This document shows positions 7,827 to 13,065 of a DNA stretch of 13,065 bases, one piece after another (positions within the stretch are counted from its first letter, which is position 1; each line of letters starts with the position of its first letter). Location: contig USKC01000058.1 of the NCBI GenBank assembly GCA_900555195.1, positions 1 through 13,065 of the forward strand, read 5' to 3'. Made by a program: the position numbers and the translations under genes. The DNA comes from an uncultured Lachnospiraceae bacterium (lineage in GTDB: Bacteria > Bacillota > Clostridia > Lachnospirales > Lachnospiraceae). The notes under the pieces are model-generated. The model saw nothing but the letters and a program-made list of their open reading frames with translations. It was not told the origin of the DNA and did not search any database.

Positions 7827-8651
7827 TTATGAAACTTCCCGAATCTTCTCCCATACCTGTTTTACATCCTGGAAGATCCAGGTAGGATTGCCGTCCCATT
7901 CTTGAATATCCTTCATGGAGGCTTCCCCGGACAGCACGCAGATGGTATCCACACCTGCATTCGCTCCGGTTGCAATATCCGTGTAGAGACGGTCTCCTAC
8001 GATGACCGCTTCTTCCCTGGAACAGCCGGTCTGTTTTAATACGCAGTCCACCATAATGGGCTGGGGCTTCCCGATGAAAAAGGGTTCCTTGCCCGTGGCA
8101 TTCAGCATGATGCTCATGGAACCGCAGTCCGGGATGAAACCAAAGCTTACGGGACAGACCAAATCCGGGTTGGTGGCCAGATAAGCCACATCCCGTCCCA
8201 GCATGATGCAGGTATTCCGGATTTTTTCTGAGGTATTTTCTGTATCAAAGCCGATCAGAACCACAGAGGCCTCATCGCTCACTTCTGTCACCACGTTAAG
8301 GCCGCTTTCACGCAGTTCCTGAACCAGGGAACGGGTGCCCATACAGTAGACGGTCTGATTCGGGTAATGCTCTTTGATATACATAGCCGTGGCCTGGCTG
8401 GAAGTATAGAAATCTTCATATCCCGCATCTATCCCCATGTGCGTGACTTTCTGCACATAGTCATTGACGGATTTGGAGGAATTGTTGGTGATGAAGATAT
8501 ACCTACCTCCCCGTTCCCTGATCTGTTTCAGAAAATCCGTCGTTCCATCAAAGATCTGATTTTCGTTATAAATTGTGCCGTCCATGTCCAGAAGCCAGAG
8601 CTTCTTTTGAAGCAGGGCATCTGCGGGATGTCCGATAAGATCTGTAATCAT
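7827..8651 (-). CDS. HAD-IIA family phosphatase (NagD/AraL-like)
   Basis: This 274-residue protein has the HAD motifs in order: nucleophile motif DMDGT at 22-26, TNNSS at 55-59, ATNPDLVCP at 159-167, GKP with K195, and the acidic motif GDRLYTDIATG starting at 219 (D220, D225). The large C2-type cap between motifs II and III marks the HAD-IIA subfamily, which includes NagD, AraL, 4-nitrophenyl phosphatases and the phosphoglycolate/glycerol-3-phosphate phosphatases. The protein is cytoplasmic and magnesium-dependent by family. AGAGG lies six bases before the ATG. It is the last gene of the GlpP-headed - strand operon, 143 bases after the DUF1667 gene. That context suggests glycerol 3-phosphate or another triose/polyol phosphate as substrate, which is inference because HAD-IIA enzymes are often broad. 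Confidence 0.88.
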   Translation of the reverse strand: MITDLIGHPADALLQKKLWLLDMDGTIYNENQIFDGTTDFLKQIRERGGRYIFITNNSSKSVNDYVQKVTHMGIDAGYEDFYTSSQATAMYIKEHYPNQTVYCMGTRSLVQELRESGLNVVTEVSDEASVVLIGFDTENTSEKIRNTCIMLGRDVAYLATNPDLVCPVSFGFIPDCGSMSIMLNATGKEPFFIGKPQPIMVDCVLKQTGCSREEAVIVGDRLYTDIATGANAGVDTICVLSGEASMKDIQEWDGNPTWIFQDVKQVWEKIREVS

Positions 8652-8755
8652 AGATTCCTCTCATTCTGCCGCCGCTGCGGCTGTATTGTAGAAAGTTTTT
8701 TTGTTCCCACGGGCAGGAAGCCGGTCGGGCACACCCGCAGAGATATTCGGCGAAC

Positions 8756-8775
8756 GCGGGGCTCAAATACCCCGC
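8756..8775 (-). other. GC-rich intercistronic hairpin between DUF1667 and HAD genes
   Basis: GCGGGG (8756-8761) pairs perfectly with CCCCGC (8770-8775) around an eight-base loop, and AAC/GTT can extend the stem past one bulged base. It begins about 20 bases after the DUF1667 stop in the - strand transcript. No T-run follows, so it is not a standard terminator. It could protect the 3' end of the upstream message or lower expression of the phosphatase. Confidence 0.5.
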
Positions 8776-8794
8776 AGTTTGCCGTGATATTTGA

Positions 8795-9178
8795 TTATAT
8801 CATACTTTCCGCATTCTTTCGAGGCATGTTCTTGGTGGCTATGATGTCCACGCCGCACCCGGCCGCATCCTTCAGAATGACATCTCCGATATGAACCGGG
8901 GCGGATACGGTCACATCCCGCAGCTGATGGATACAGTCAGCCATTTTTTCCTTGGGGATATCAGATGCGGTTTTAACGGAAACCACAGGAAGGACGCCTC
9001 CGGATACGCGTACAGTACTCGTTACGATCCGGGTGGGAGCGGTGCACTCCTTGCGGCCATAGGCCTCTCCTCTTGGACAGGTATTGCCCGTCACACGGAC
9101 GACTTTCCCGTTTTCCAGCGAGACGGTAAGCGGACAGCCGAGAGGGCAGTTGATACATATCAATTCACGTTGTTCCAT
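8795..9178 (-). CDS. DUF1667 protein with four cysteines, putative iron-sulfur redox partner
   Basis: This 127-residue protein matches what I know of DUF1667, which accompanies GlpA-like and FAD/NAD oxidoreductase genes in Clostridia. Cysteines C8-x2-C11-x3-C15 and C34 (followed by PRG) resemble the N-terminal 4Fe-4S binding pattern of molybdopterin oxidoreductases, but no pterin domain follows. The C-terminal half includes SAPVHIGDVILKD and DIIATKNMPR, the latter typical of the family. The start is set at ATG 9178 because GGAGG sits six bases before it; an ATG at 9190 overlaps that ribosome binding site. It lies 55 bases after the FAD oxidoreductase stop. A small electron-transfer or metal-binding subunit of the dehydrogenase complex is a reasonable inference; the biochemical role is not established as far as I know. 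Confidence 0.85.
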   Translation of the reverse strand: MEQRELICINCPLGCPLTVSLENGKVVRVTGNTCPRGEAYGRKECTAPTRIVTSTVRVSGGVLPVVSVKTASDIPKEKMADCIHQLRDVTVSAPVHIGDVILKDAAGCGVDIIATKNMPRKNAESMI

Positions 9179-9233
9179 TTTTTCCTCCATTATTTCTGTC
9201 AGGCAGCTGTTCAGAGGGCTCTGGACGGTTAGC

Positions 9234-10556
9234 CTAGTTAGCTTCTACCTGTATTGTGATATGTTCAGGAAGCCGTTCGTGCTCCTGCTGATAGGCGGAC
9301 AGATCTGTGCGCTTCAGAATGATCTGTTCCATCTCTCCAGGAGCCAGTTTTTTCTTTTTCAATAAGGAAATCCGCTGGCCGTCCAGATATACGCCGATGG
9401 CACAGTCGCGATATACGGCGCCCACGCGGAAGCGGACGGTGAGCTGTTCTTCCATCCTGGAAAAGCGCAGAAGCTGGGGAACCGTATAGCGTACACCGTT
9501 CTTGGCTTCAAAGCGGATGGGAGTCTCATCCGGAGCGGACTCTGTTTCCTCCTGTTTGGAAGAGAGGATATAGCGGGCTGCATATTTTCCGGCATTTTTT
9601 GCTTCTTGGGAGACATAATCTACCAGATCATGAACATGAAGCACATTGCCGCAGGCGAATACGCCGGGAATGCTCGTTTCCAGGCTTTCGTTGACCGCAG
9701 GGCCGGAAGTGACCGGAGCCATCGTGACGCCTAGTTTGCCGGACAGTTCATTCTCCGGGATCAGGCCCACGGAAAGCAGCAGCGTGTCACAGGGGATGAA
9801 TTCTTCCGTGCCGGGAATGGGTTTGCGGTTTTCGTCCACCTTGGCGAGGGTGACGGCCTCCACACGTTCTTTTCCGTGTATCTCGACGACAGTGGTGGAA
9901 AGCTTCAGAGGGATTCCGAAATCGTCCAGGCACTGCACGATATTTCTCTGCAGTCCTCCTGAATAGGGCATGAGTTCGGCCACCGCCTTTACTTTCGCCC
10001 CTTCCAGCGTCATGCGGCGGGCCATGATCAGGCCGATGTCTCCGGAACCAAGAATGACGATTTCTTTTCCGGGCATGAAGCCTTCCATATTAACGAGCCT
10101 CTGCGCTGTTCCTGCGGAATAGATACCTGCGGGACGGTATCCCGGGATATTCAGCGCGCCTCTGGGACGCTCTCTGCAGCCCATGGCGAGGATAACGGCC
10201 CGGGTGCGCAGCGTCATCAGACCATCGTTGCGGTTGATGGCTGTAACGATTTTGATACTGTCGCCATCGGACGCTGGTTGTTCTTCCTGAATGTCGAGCA
10301 CCATCGTGTTCAGCTTGTACGGGATCTGCAGCTGCATGGCCTGATCAATAAACCGTGCGGCATACTCAGGACCGGTCAGCTCTTCGTGAAATGTGTGCAG
10401 GCCGAAGCCATTATGGATGCACTGATTCAGGATGCCTCCCAATTCGTTGTCTCTCTCCAGGATCAGGATATTTGAAATTGCTTCTTCACGGGCGGAGATA
10501 GCGGCGGCTAGGCCTGCAGGACCTCCCCCGATAACGATGAGATCATAATCCGTCAT
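9234..10556 (-). CDS. FAD/NAD(P)-dependent oxidoreductase (pyridine nucleotide-disulfide fold)
   Basis: This 440-residue protein has an FAD-binding Rossmann motif GGGPAG at 10-15, the segment ELGGILNQCIHNGFG at 38-52, the region MGCRERPRGALNIPGY at 125-140, and a second nucleotide-binding motif ILGSGDIG at 168-175 for NAD(P). The GVFACGNVLHVHDLVDY segment is the usual FAD-contacting C-terminal motif. There is no CxxxxC redox-active pair, so it is not a thioredoxin or dihydrolipoamide reductase; it resembles the HcnB-like group paired with DAO-type dehydrogenases. AAAGG lies eight bases before the ATG. It follows the GlpA-like gene by 58 bases. It probably carries electrons between the GlpA-like subunit and NAD(P), which is inference from the fold and operon. 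Confidence 0.87.
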   Translation of the reverse strand: MTDYDLIVIGGGPAGLAAAISAREEAISNILILERDNELGGILNQCIHNGFGLHTFHEELTGPEYAARFIDQAMQLQIPYKLNTMVLDIQEEQPASDGDSIKIVTAINRNDGLMTLRTRAVILAMGCRERPRGALNIPGYRPAGIYSAGTAQRLVNMEGFMPGKEIVILGSGDIGLIMARRMTLEGAKVKAVAELMPYSGGLQRNIVQCLDDFGIPLKLSTTVVEIHGKERVEAVTLAKVDENRKPIPGTEEFIPCDTLLLSVGLIPENELSGKLGVTMAPVTSGPAVNESLETSIPGVFACGNVLHVHDLVDYVSQEAKNAGKYAARYILSSKQEETESAPDETPIRFEAKNGVRYTVPQLLRFSRMEEQLTVRFRVGAVYRDCAIGVYLDGQRISLLKKKKLAPGEMEQIILKRTDLSAYQQEHERLPEHITIQVEAN

Positions 10557-10614
10557 ATGTATAACCTTTCTGCATGAGTACCATGCGCATGATATTGTAG
10601 TTGTATTGGAACGG

Positions 10615-12060
10615 TTAGAATTCGGCAGCCGATTCCTTGGTGACGCCTGTAAGAAGGCGGCTGTCTCCTCCGCTCTTGGTGAGAAAAAGCGGATCCAGGC
10701 CTAATTCGCGTACCAGAATCTCCATAACTCTGGGAGAGCAGAAGCCGGACTGGCAGCGCCCCATCCCGGCGCGCGTGCGGCGCTTGATGCCATCCAGGGA
10801 TTTGGCGCCCAGCGGACGGCGTATCGCGTTCAGGATTTCACCTTCCGTGACCATTTCACAGCGGCAGATCACATTCCCGTAGGCGGGATCCTGTGCGATA
10901 AGCGAGGCGAGTTCTTCCGGAGAACTTTCTGCCACACAGGGGATATCCTTTCTGGTAGAGATAAAGGAAGCTTTCAGGGAAGCATCCAACTTCCGGGCGA
11001 TCTCTTCTGCCAGCATAAGCCCGATCGCGGGAGCGCTGGACAGGCCGGGGGAATCGATTCCTGCGGCGTTGAAGAAGCCCGGAGCGTCCTCGGCTTCTCC
11101 CAGGATGAAATCTTCCTTTTCTTCACAGGCTCTTAAGCCTGCAAAGGAGGTAATAGCCATGGAAAGCGGTACGCCGGAAGCGGACAGTCTGGCTTTCTCC
11201 ATAACCTGGGCAAGCCCTGCAGATGTGGTGTTTGTCCCTTCTTTATCCCCGATATCCTCAGCAGTAGGCCCTGCCAAAAGGTTGCCATGGACGGTGGGAG
11301 TGACCAGGATCCCCTTGCCCAGGCGGGTGGGCTGCTGAAAGATGGTGTGAGATACGAAAGAACCGGCTTTCTTATCCATGAGAATATATTCCCCTCTGCG
11401 GGGAGTGATATGAATTTTGCGCGCGCTGACCATATTGTTGAATACATCGGCATATACGCCGGCTGCATTCATGACGATCCGCGTTTCATACGTTCCGTTT
11501 GAGGTGAGGATCTGATAGCCAAAATCCGTCTTTACAATATCCGTAACCTGCGTGTTGAAGTGGAATTCCGCCCCGTTTTCAAAGGCATTTTCAGCGAGTG
11601 CGATGGTCATTTTAAAGGGACAGACGATTCCGCCAGTGGGAGCGTCTAAGGCAGCAACCACATCGGGAGAAAGGTTTGGCTCCATTCTGCGGGCTTCTTC
11701 GCCGGAAATGAGGCGGAGCGAAGGCACACCGTTGCGAAGGCCCCGTTCATAGAGCTCTTCCAATGCAGGACGGCCCTCTTCAGAAAAACACAGAACCATG
11801 GAACCGTTTCGGCGGAAAGGAAAATCCAGTTCTTTGGACAGAGATTCCATCATGCGGTTGCCTTCCACGTTGAGTTTGGCTTTCTGCGTGCCTGGAAGGG
11901 CGTCAAAACCCGCATGGACGATTGCGCTGTTGGCCTTGGAAGTGCCGCAGCAGACGTCCTCTTCCCGTTCAAGAACCGCGAGCTTTAAGTCATAACGCGA
12001 TAACTCGCGGGCGATGGCGCAGCCGGTTACACCTGCGCCGATGACAATAACGTCATACAT
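10615..12060 (-). CDS. GlpA-like FAD-dependent glycerol-3-phosphate dehydrogenase with C-terminal BFD [2Fe-2S] domain
   Basis: This 481-residue protein opens with an FAD-binding motif, VIVIGAGVTG at 4-13, and a DAO (D-amino-acid oxidase-like) domain to about residue 370 that includes CGTSKANSAIVHAGFD. The C-terminal BFD-like domain (about 395-450) has cysteines C399, C401, C436 and C441 in a CRC...GRCQSGFC pattern, like the iron-sulfur tail of anaerobic GlpA. Family members oxidise glycerol 3-phosphate to dihydroxyacetone phosphate; related LhgO-type proteins oxidise 2-hydroxy acids, so the substrate is not proven by sequence. The GlpP gene immediately upstream supports glycerol 3-phosphate. 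The start is ATG 12060, six bases after GGAGG; a longer open frame to 12183 runs through the leader hairpin and is not credible. No membrane segment is visible, so it is soluble or peripheral. Confidence 0.87.
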   Translation of the reverse strand: MYDVIVIGAGVTGCAIARELSRYDLKLAVLEREEDVCCGTSKANSAIVHAGFDALPGTQKAKLNVEGNRMMESLSKELDFPFRRNGSMVLCFSEEGRPALEELYERGLRNGVPSLRLISGEEARRMEPNLSPDVVAALDAPTGGIVCPFKMTIALAENAFENGAEFHFNTQVTDIVKTDFGYQILTSNGTYETRIVMNAAGVYADVFNNMVSARKIHITPRRGEYILMDKKAGSFVSHTIFQQPTRLGKGILVTPTVHGNLLAGPTAEDIGDKEGTNTTSAGLAQVMEKARLSASGVPLSMAITSFAGLRACEEKEDFILGEAEDAPGFFNAAGIDSPGLSSAPAIGLMLAEEIARKLDASLKASFISTRKDIPCVAESSPEELASLIAQDPAYGNVICRCEMVTEGEILNAIRRPLGAKSLDGIKRRTRAGMGRCQSGFCSPRVMEILVRELGLDPLFLTKSGGDSRLLTGVTKESAAEF

Positions 12061-12124
12061 AGTTTCCTCCATTCCGCTCCCATCTTTTGGAGCAAGCTTA
12101 CTTAAATAATACTTAAGAGACAAT

Positions 12125-12139
12125 GGGTGCCAGACACCC
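12125..12139 (-). repeat. REP-like palindrome in the leader of the GlpA-like gene
   Basis: On the + strand GGGTGCCAGACACCC forms a five-base-pair stem with a five-base loop, flanked by TTAAGAGACAAT. The core resembles the GGTGTCNGGCACC-type palindromes found as dispersed repeats next to RAYT (IS200-like) transposases in several bacterial groups. Only one copy is present in the window and no transposase is nearby, so the repeat status is from recollection of the motif. Confidence 0.4.
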
Positions 12140-12147
12140 TTATATGC

Positions 12148-12200
12148 AAAAAGACAGCCCAAATACACATGCCCGCTAAGCATGCGATTTTGCTGTCTCC
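12148..12200 (-). terminator. Leader terminator before the GlpA-like gene, probable GlpP antitermination target
   Basis: In the - strand transcript AGACAGC (12192-12198) pairs with GCTGTCT (12152-12158), and the CGCATGC region (12180-12186) pairs with GCATGTG (12166-12172) around a seven-base loop. A run of five T closes it. The structure lies between glpP and the next start codon, and its 5' side carries the box GGAGACAGCAAAATC (12186-12200), close to the one in the glpP leader. This is the layout of a leader controlled by a glycerol-3-phosphate-responsive antiterminator. The hairpin is seen; control by GlpP is inference. Confidence 0.7.
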
Positions 12201-12231
12201 TTTACTCCTGCAACGTATATGTAATTGACTG

Positions 12232-12247
12232 AAAAAGGCTTTCGCCT
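12232..12247 (-). terminator. Small GAAA-tetraloop hairpin overlapping the glpP stop
   Basis: In the - strand transcript AGGC-GAAA-GCCT followed by TTTT begins inside the glpP stop codon. The stem is only four base pairs, so it would end transcription weakly at best. It may reduce read-through from glpP into the downstream genes or protect the glpP message. Confidence 0.35.
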
Positions 12248-12812
12248 ACATAAACCAGACCTTTTGATTGGTAGTGGAAATGGATATCGCGCCCGCATTC
12301 AACGCGCCCATGATATCCTCTTTATCGGTGATCAACCCGCCTGCGATAACAGGGATCCTGCTTTCCTGGCAGATTCGATGTATAACCTTGGGCATCAGGC
12401 CCGGCAGCACCTCAATGATATCAGGGTGTACGGCGTCGGACTGCCGGCGGATATTGTCAAACGCCATGGAATCGATGGCGAAGAAACGCATGACTGTACA
12501 CATGCCGCATTCCTTTGCCTGGCGGATAAGAGCGGGTTTTGTGGATATGATCCCGTCTGCTTCTGTGGTCTGGTGGATAAAATTGACCGAGATTTCTTTT
12601 GCGGAAAGTCCTTGGATCAGATCCAGATGAACGATCACCATCTTGCCTGCTTCTTTGAGCCTTTGTGTAATTTTGGAAATACTGCAGACATCTCCATAGA
12701 GAACGAATACGATTCCAATATCCGACTTTAAAGCAGCCTCCAGGCCTGTATCATCTTTGATGGCAGCGATTACAGGGCAGTCCTCAAACCGTTCCAGCCA
12801 CGCTTTCTTCAT
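12246..12812 (-). CDS. glpP: Glycerol-3-phosphate-responsive antiterminator
   Basis: This 188-residue protein matches the GlpP family in length (the Bacillus subtilis protein is close to 190 residues) and in sequence features: an N-terminal CPVIAAIKDD, GIVFVLYGDVCSI, VIVHLDLIQGL, a GIISTKPALIRQAK segment, and the C-terminal IEVLPGLMPKVI and IPVIAGGLITDKEDI motifs. The fold is barrel-like. Bound to glycerol 3-phosphate, GlpP is known to bind leader mRNA of glycerol genes and prevent termination. Here it is preceded by a promoter and a leader terminator, and a similar terminator lies just downstream, so it likely controls both itself and the oxidoreductase operon. GGGGTG lies five bases before the ATG. 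Confidence 0.93.
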   Translation of the reverse strand: MKKAWLERFEDCPVIAAIKDDTGLEAALKSDIGIVFVLYGDVCSISKITQRLKEAGKMVIVHLDLIQGLSAKEISVNFIHQTTEADGIISTKPALIRQAKECGMCTVMRFFAIDSMAFDNIRRQSDAVHPDIIEVLPGLMPKVIHRICQESRIPVIAGGLITDKEDIMGALNAGAISISTTNQKVWFM

Positions 12813-12828
12813 ACGTTCACCCCGTCAT

Positions 12829-12880
12829 AAAAAAAGACAAACAAAACAAGGCTTCTATAAAGCCCGTTTTCCTTGTCTCC
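12829..12880 (-). terminator. Leader terminator before glpP, probable autogenous antitermination site
   Basis: In the - strand transcript the arm at 12860-12877 pairs with 12836-12854 over about 17 positions with one mismatch and one bulge, closing on loop TATAG and followed by seven T. It starts within about 15 bases of the -10 element and ends 17 bases before the glpP ATG, so without antitermination glpP should be switched off. The 5' arm includes the box GGAGACAAGGAAAAC (12866-12880), shared with the second leader. GlpP acting here is inference from family knowledge. Confidence 0.78.
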
Positions 12881-12893
12881 CGTCTCTTTTATC

Positions 12894-12922
12894 ATTGTAG
12901 CACAGTGTGCAGAAGGGCGCAA
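12894..12922 (-). promoter_or_regulatory. Sigma-A-type promoter for glpP and the glp-like operon
   Basis: On the - strand TTGCGC (12917-12922) and TACAAT (12894-12899) are separated by exactly 17 bases. The predicted start falls at about 12887, just before the leader terminator. It is the only convincing promoter seen for the - strand operon. Confidence 0.7.
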
Positions 12923-12957
12923 GATTTTGCCTGTGATTTTTTGCCGCTGAACAGAAA

Positions 12958-13005
12958 TAAAAAAAGCACCAACCCCAGAGCTCCTATGTCTCCAAAATCG
13001 GTACT
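12958..13005 (-). terminator. Intrinsic terminator after tRNA-Lys
   Basis: In the - strand transcript AGTACCGATTTTGGAG pairs with CTCTGGGGTTGGTGCT over 16 positions, many of them G-U wobbles, with a nine-base loop, then seven T. It lies six bases after the tRNA 3' end and separates the tRNA from the glpP promoter. Confidence 0.75.
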
Positions 13006-13010
13006 TTCAA

Positions 13011-13065
13011 TGCGCCTTCAGGGGCTCGAACCCTGGACACCCTGATTAAGAGTCAGGTGCTCTAC
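13011..13065 (-). tRNA. tRNA-Lys (anticodon CUU), 5' part cut by the window end
   Basis: The - strand reads from within the D arm (GTAGAGCACC) to the acceptor. The anticodon stem CCTGA/TCAGG encloses the loop CTCTTAA, giving anticodon CTT after T33, which decodes lysine AAG. The T arm CAGGG-TTCGAGC-CCCTG is perfect. The 3' acceptor strand is AAGGCGC with discriminator A, and CCA is not encoded. The 5' acceptor strand and most of the D arm lie beyond position 13065. Confidence 0.93.

Noticed and set aside
8794..8799. TATAAT on the - strand at the end of the DUF1667 gene, as a promoter for the phosphatase
   Set aside because: It overlaps the DUF1667 stop codon and no acceptable -35 element lies 16-18 bases upstream.
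8367..8894. 175-codon + strand frame across the phosphatase and the adjacent gap
   Set aside because: Most of it is antisense to the HAD protein, with no ribosome binding site and no recognisable domain.
12061..12183. 41-codon N-terminal extension of the GlpA-like protein
   Set aside because: It runs through the leader terminator and the palindrome, does not resemble a GlpA N-terminus, and a GGAGG site sits correctly before ATG 12060.
12225..12731. 168-codon + strand frame across glpP
   Set aside because: It is antisense to a clearly recognised GlpP, and no start signal supports it.
12979..13000. GGAGACA inside the tRNA-Lys terminator, as a third GlpP box
   Set aside because: It lies within the terminator hairpin of the tRNA, lacks the following A-rich segment and has no gene directly behind it.

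Overview
The window looks like a piece of a gut-type Lachnospiraceae (Clostridia, Bacillota) chromosome. The reasons are the LplB/YtcP-type sugar ABC transporter with its lipoprotein binding protein, a membrane-anchored AraC-type regulator beside it, strong AGGAGG ribosome binding sites, and a GlpP-controlled oxidoreductase operon carrying a DUF1667 gene. The species assignment is inference.

Left block (1-6390, + strand, AT-richer). In order: the 3' end of an LplB-type permease, a YtcP/LplC-type permease, a large solute-binding lipoprotein, an AraC-family regulator with an extracytoplasmic sensor region, and a cysteine-type sulfatase resembling N-sulfoglucosamine sulfohydrolases. The sulfatase has no visible signal peptide. 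The likely job is import of a sulfated sugar or oligosaccharide followed by desulfation in the cytoplasm. The regulator is broken by one in-frame TGA at 3027-3029; the rest of its reading frame is intact.

Middle (6391-7826, + strand). A short VOC/glyoxalase-fold protein with all four metal-ligand positions ends at a good intrinsic terminator. An orphan lipoprotein of unknown function follows with its own candidate promoter. A long hairpin separates it from the convergent genes to the right.

Right block (7827-12900, - strand, GC-richer). Read in transcription order: a promoter and a leader terminator, glpP (glycerol-3-phosphate-responsive antiterminator), a second leader terminator that shares a GGAGACA...AAAA box with the first, a GlpA-like FAD dehydrogenase with a C-terminal BFD-type iron-sulfur domain, a FAD/NAD(P) oxidoreductase, a DUF1667 protein with four cysteines, and a HAD-IIA phosphatase. 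The simplest model is a glycerol-3-phosphate-inducible operon. GlpP would release both leader terminators; the three redox proteins would oxidise glycerol 3-phosphate with a soluble acceptor; the phosphatase may act on the same or a related phosphate ester.

The right edge holds a tRNA-Lys(CUU) on the - strand, cut by the window end, with its own terminator. No CRISPR array, insertion sequence or phage gene is visible. No gene-free stretch exceeds 300 bases; the two longest, 6928-7137 and 12813-13010, hold terminators and promoters. The most notable items are the paired GlpP-type leaders, the nonsense codon in the sugar regulator, and the phosphatase plus DUF1667 in a G3P-controlled operon.
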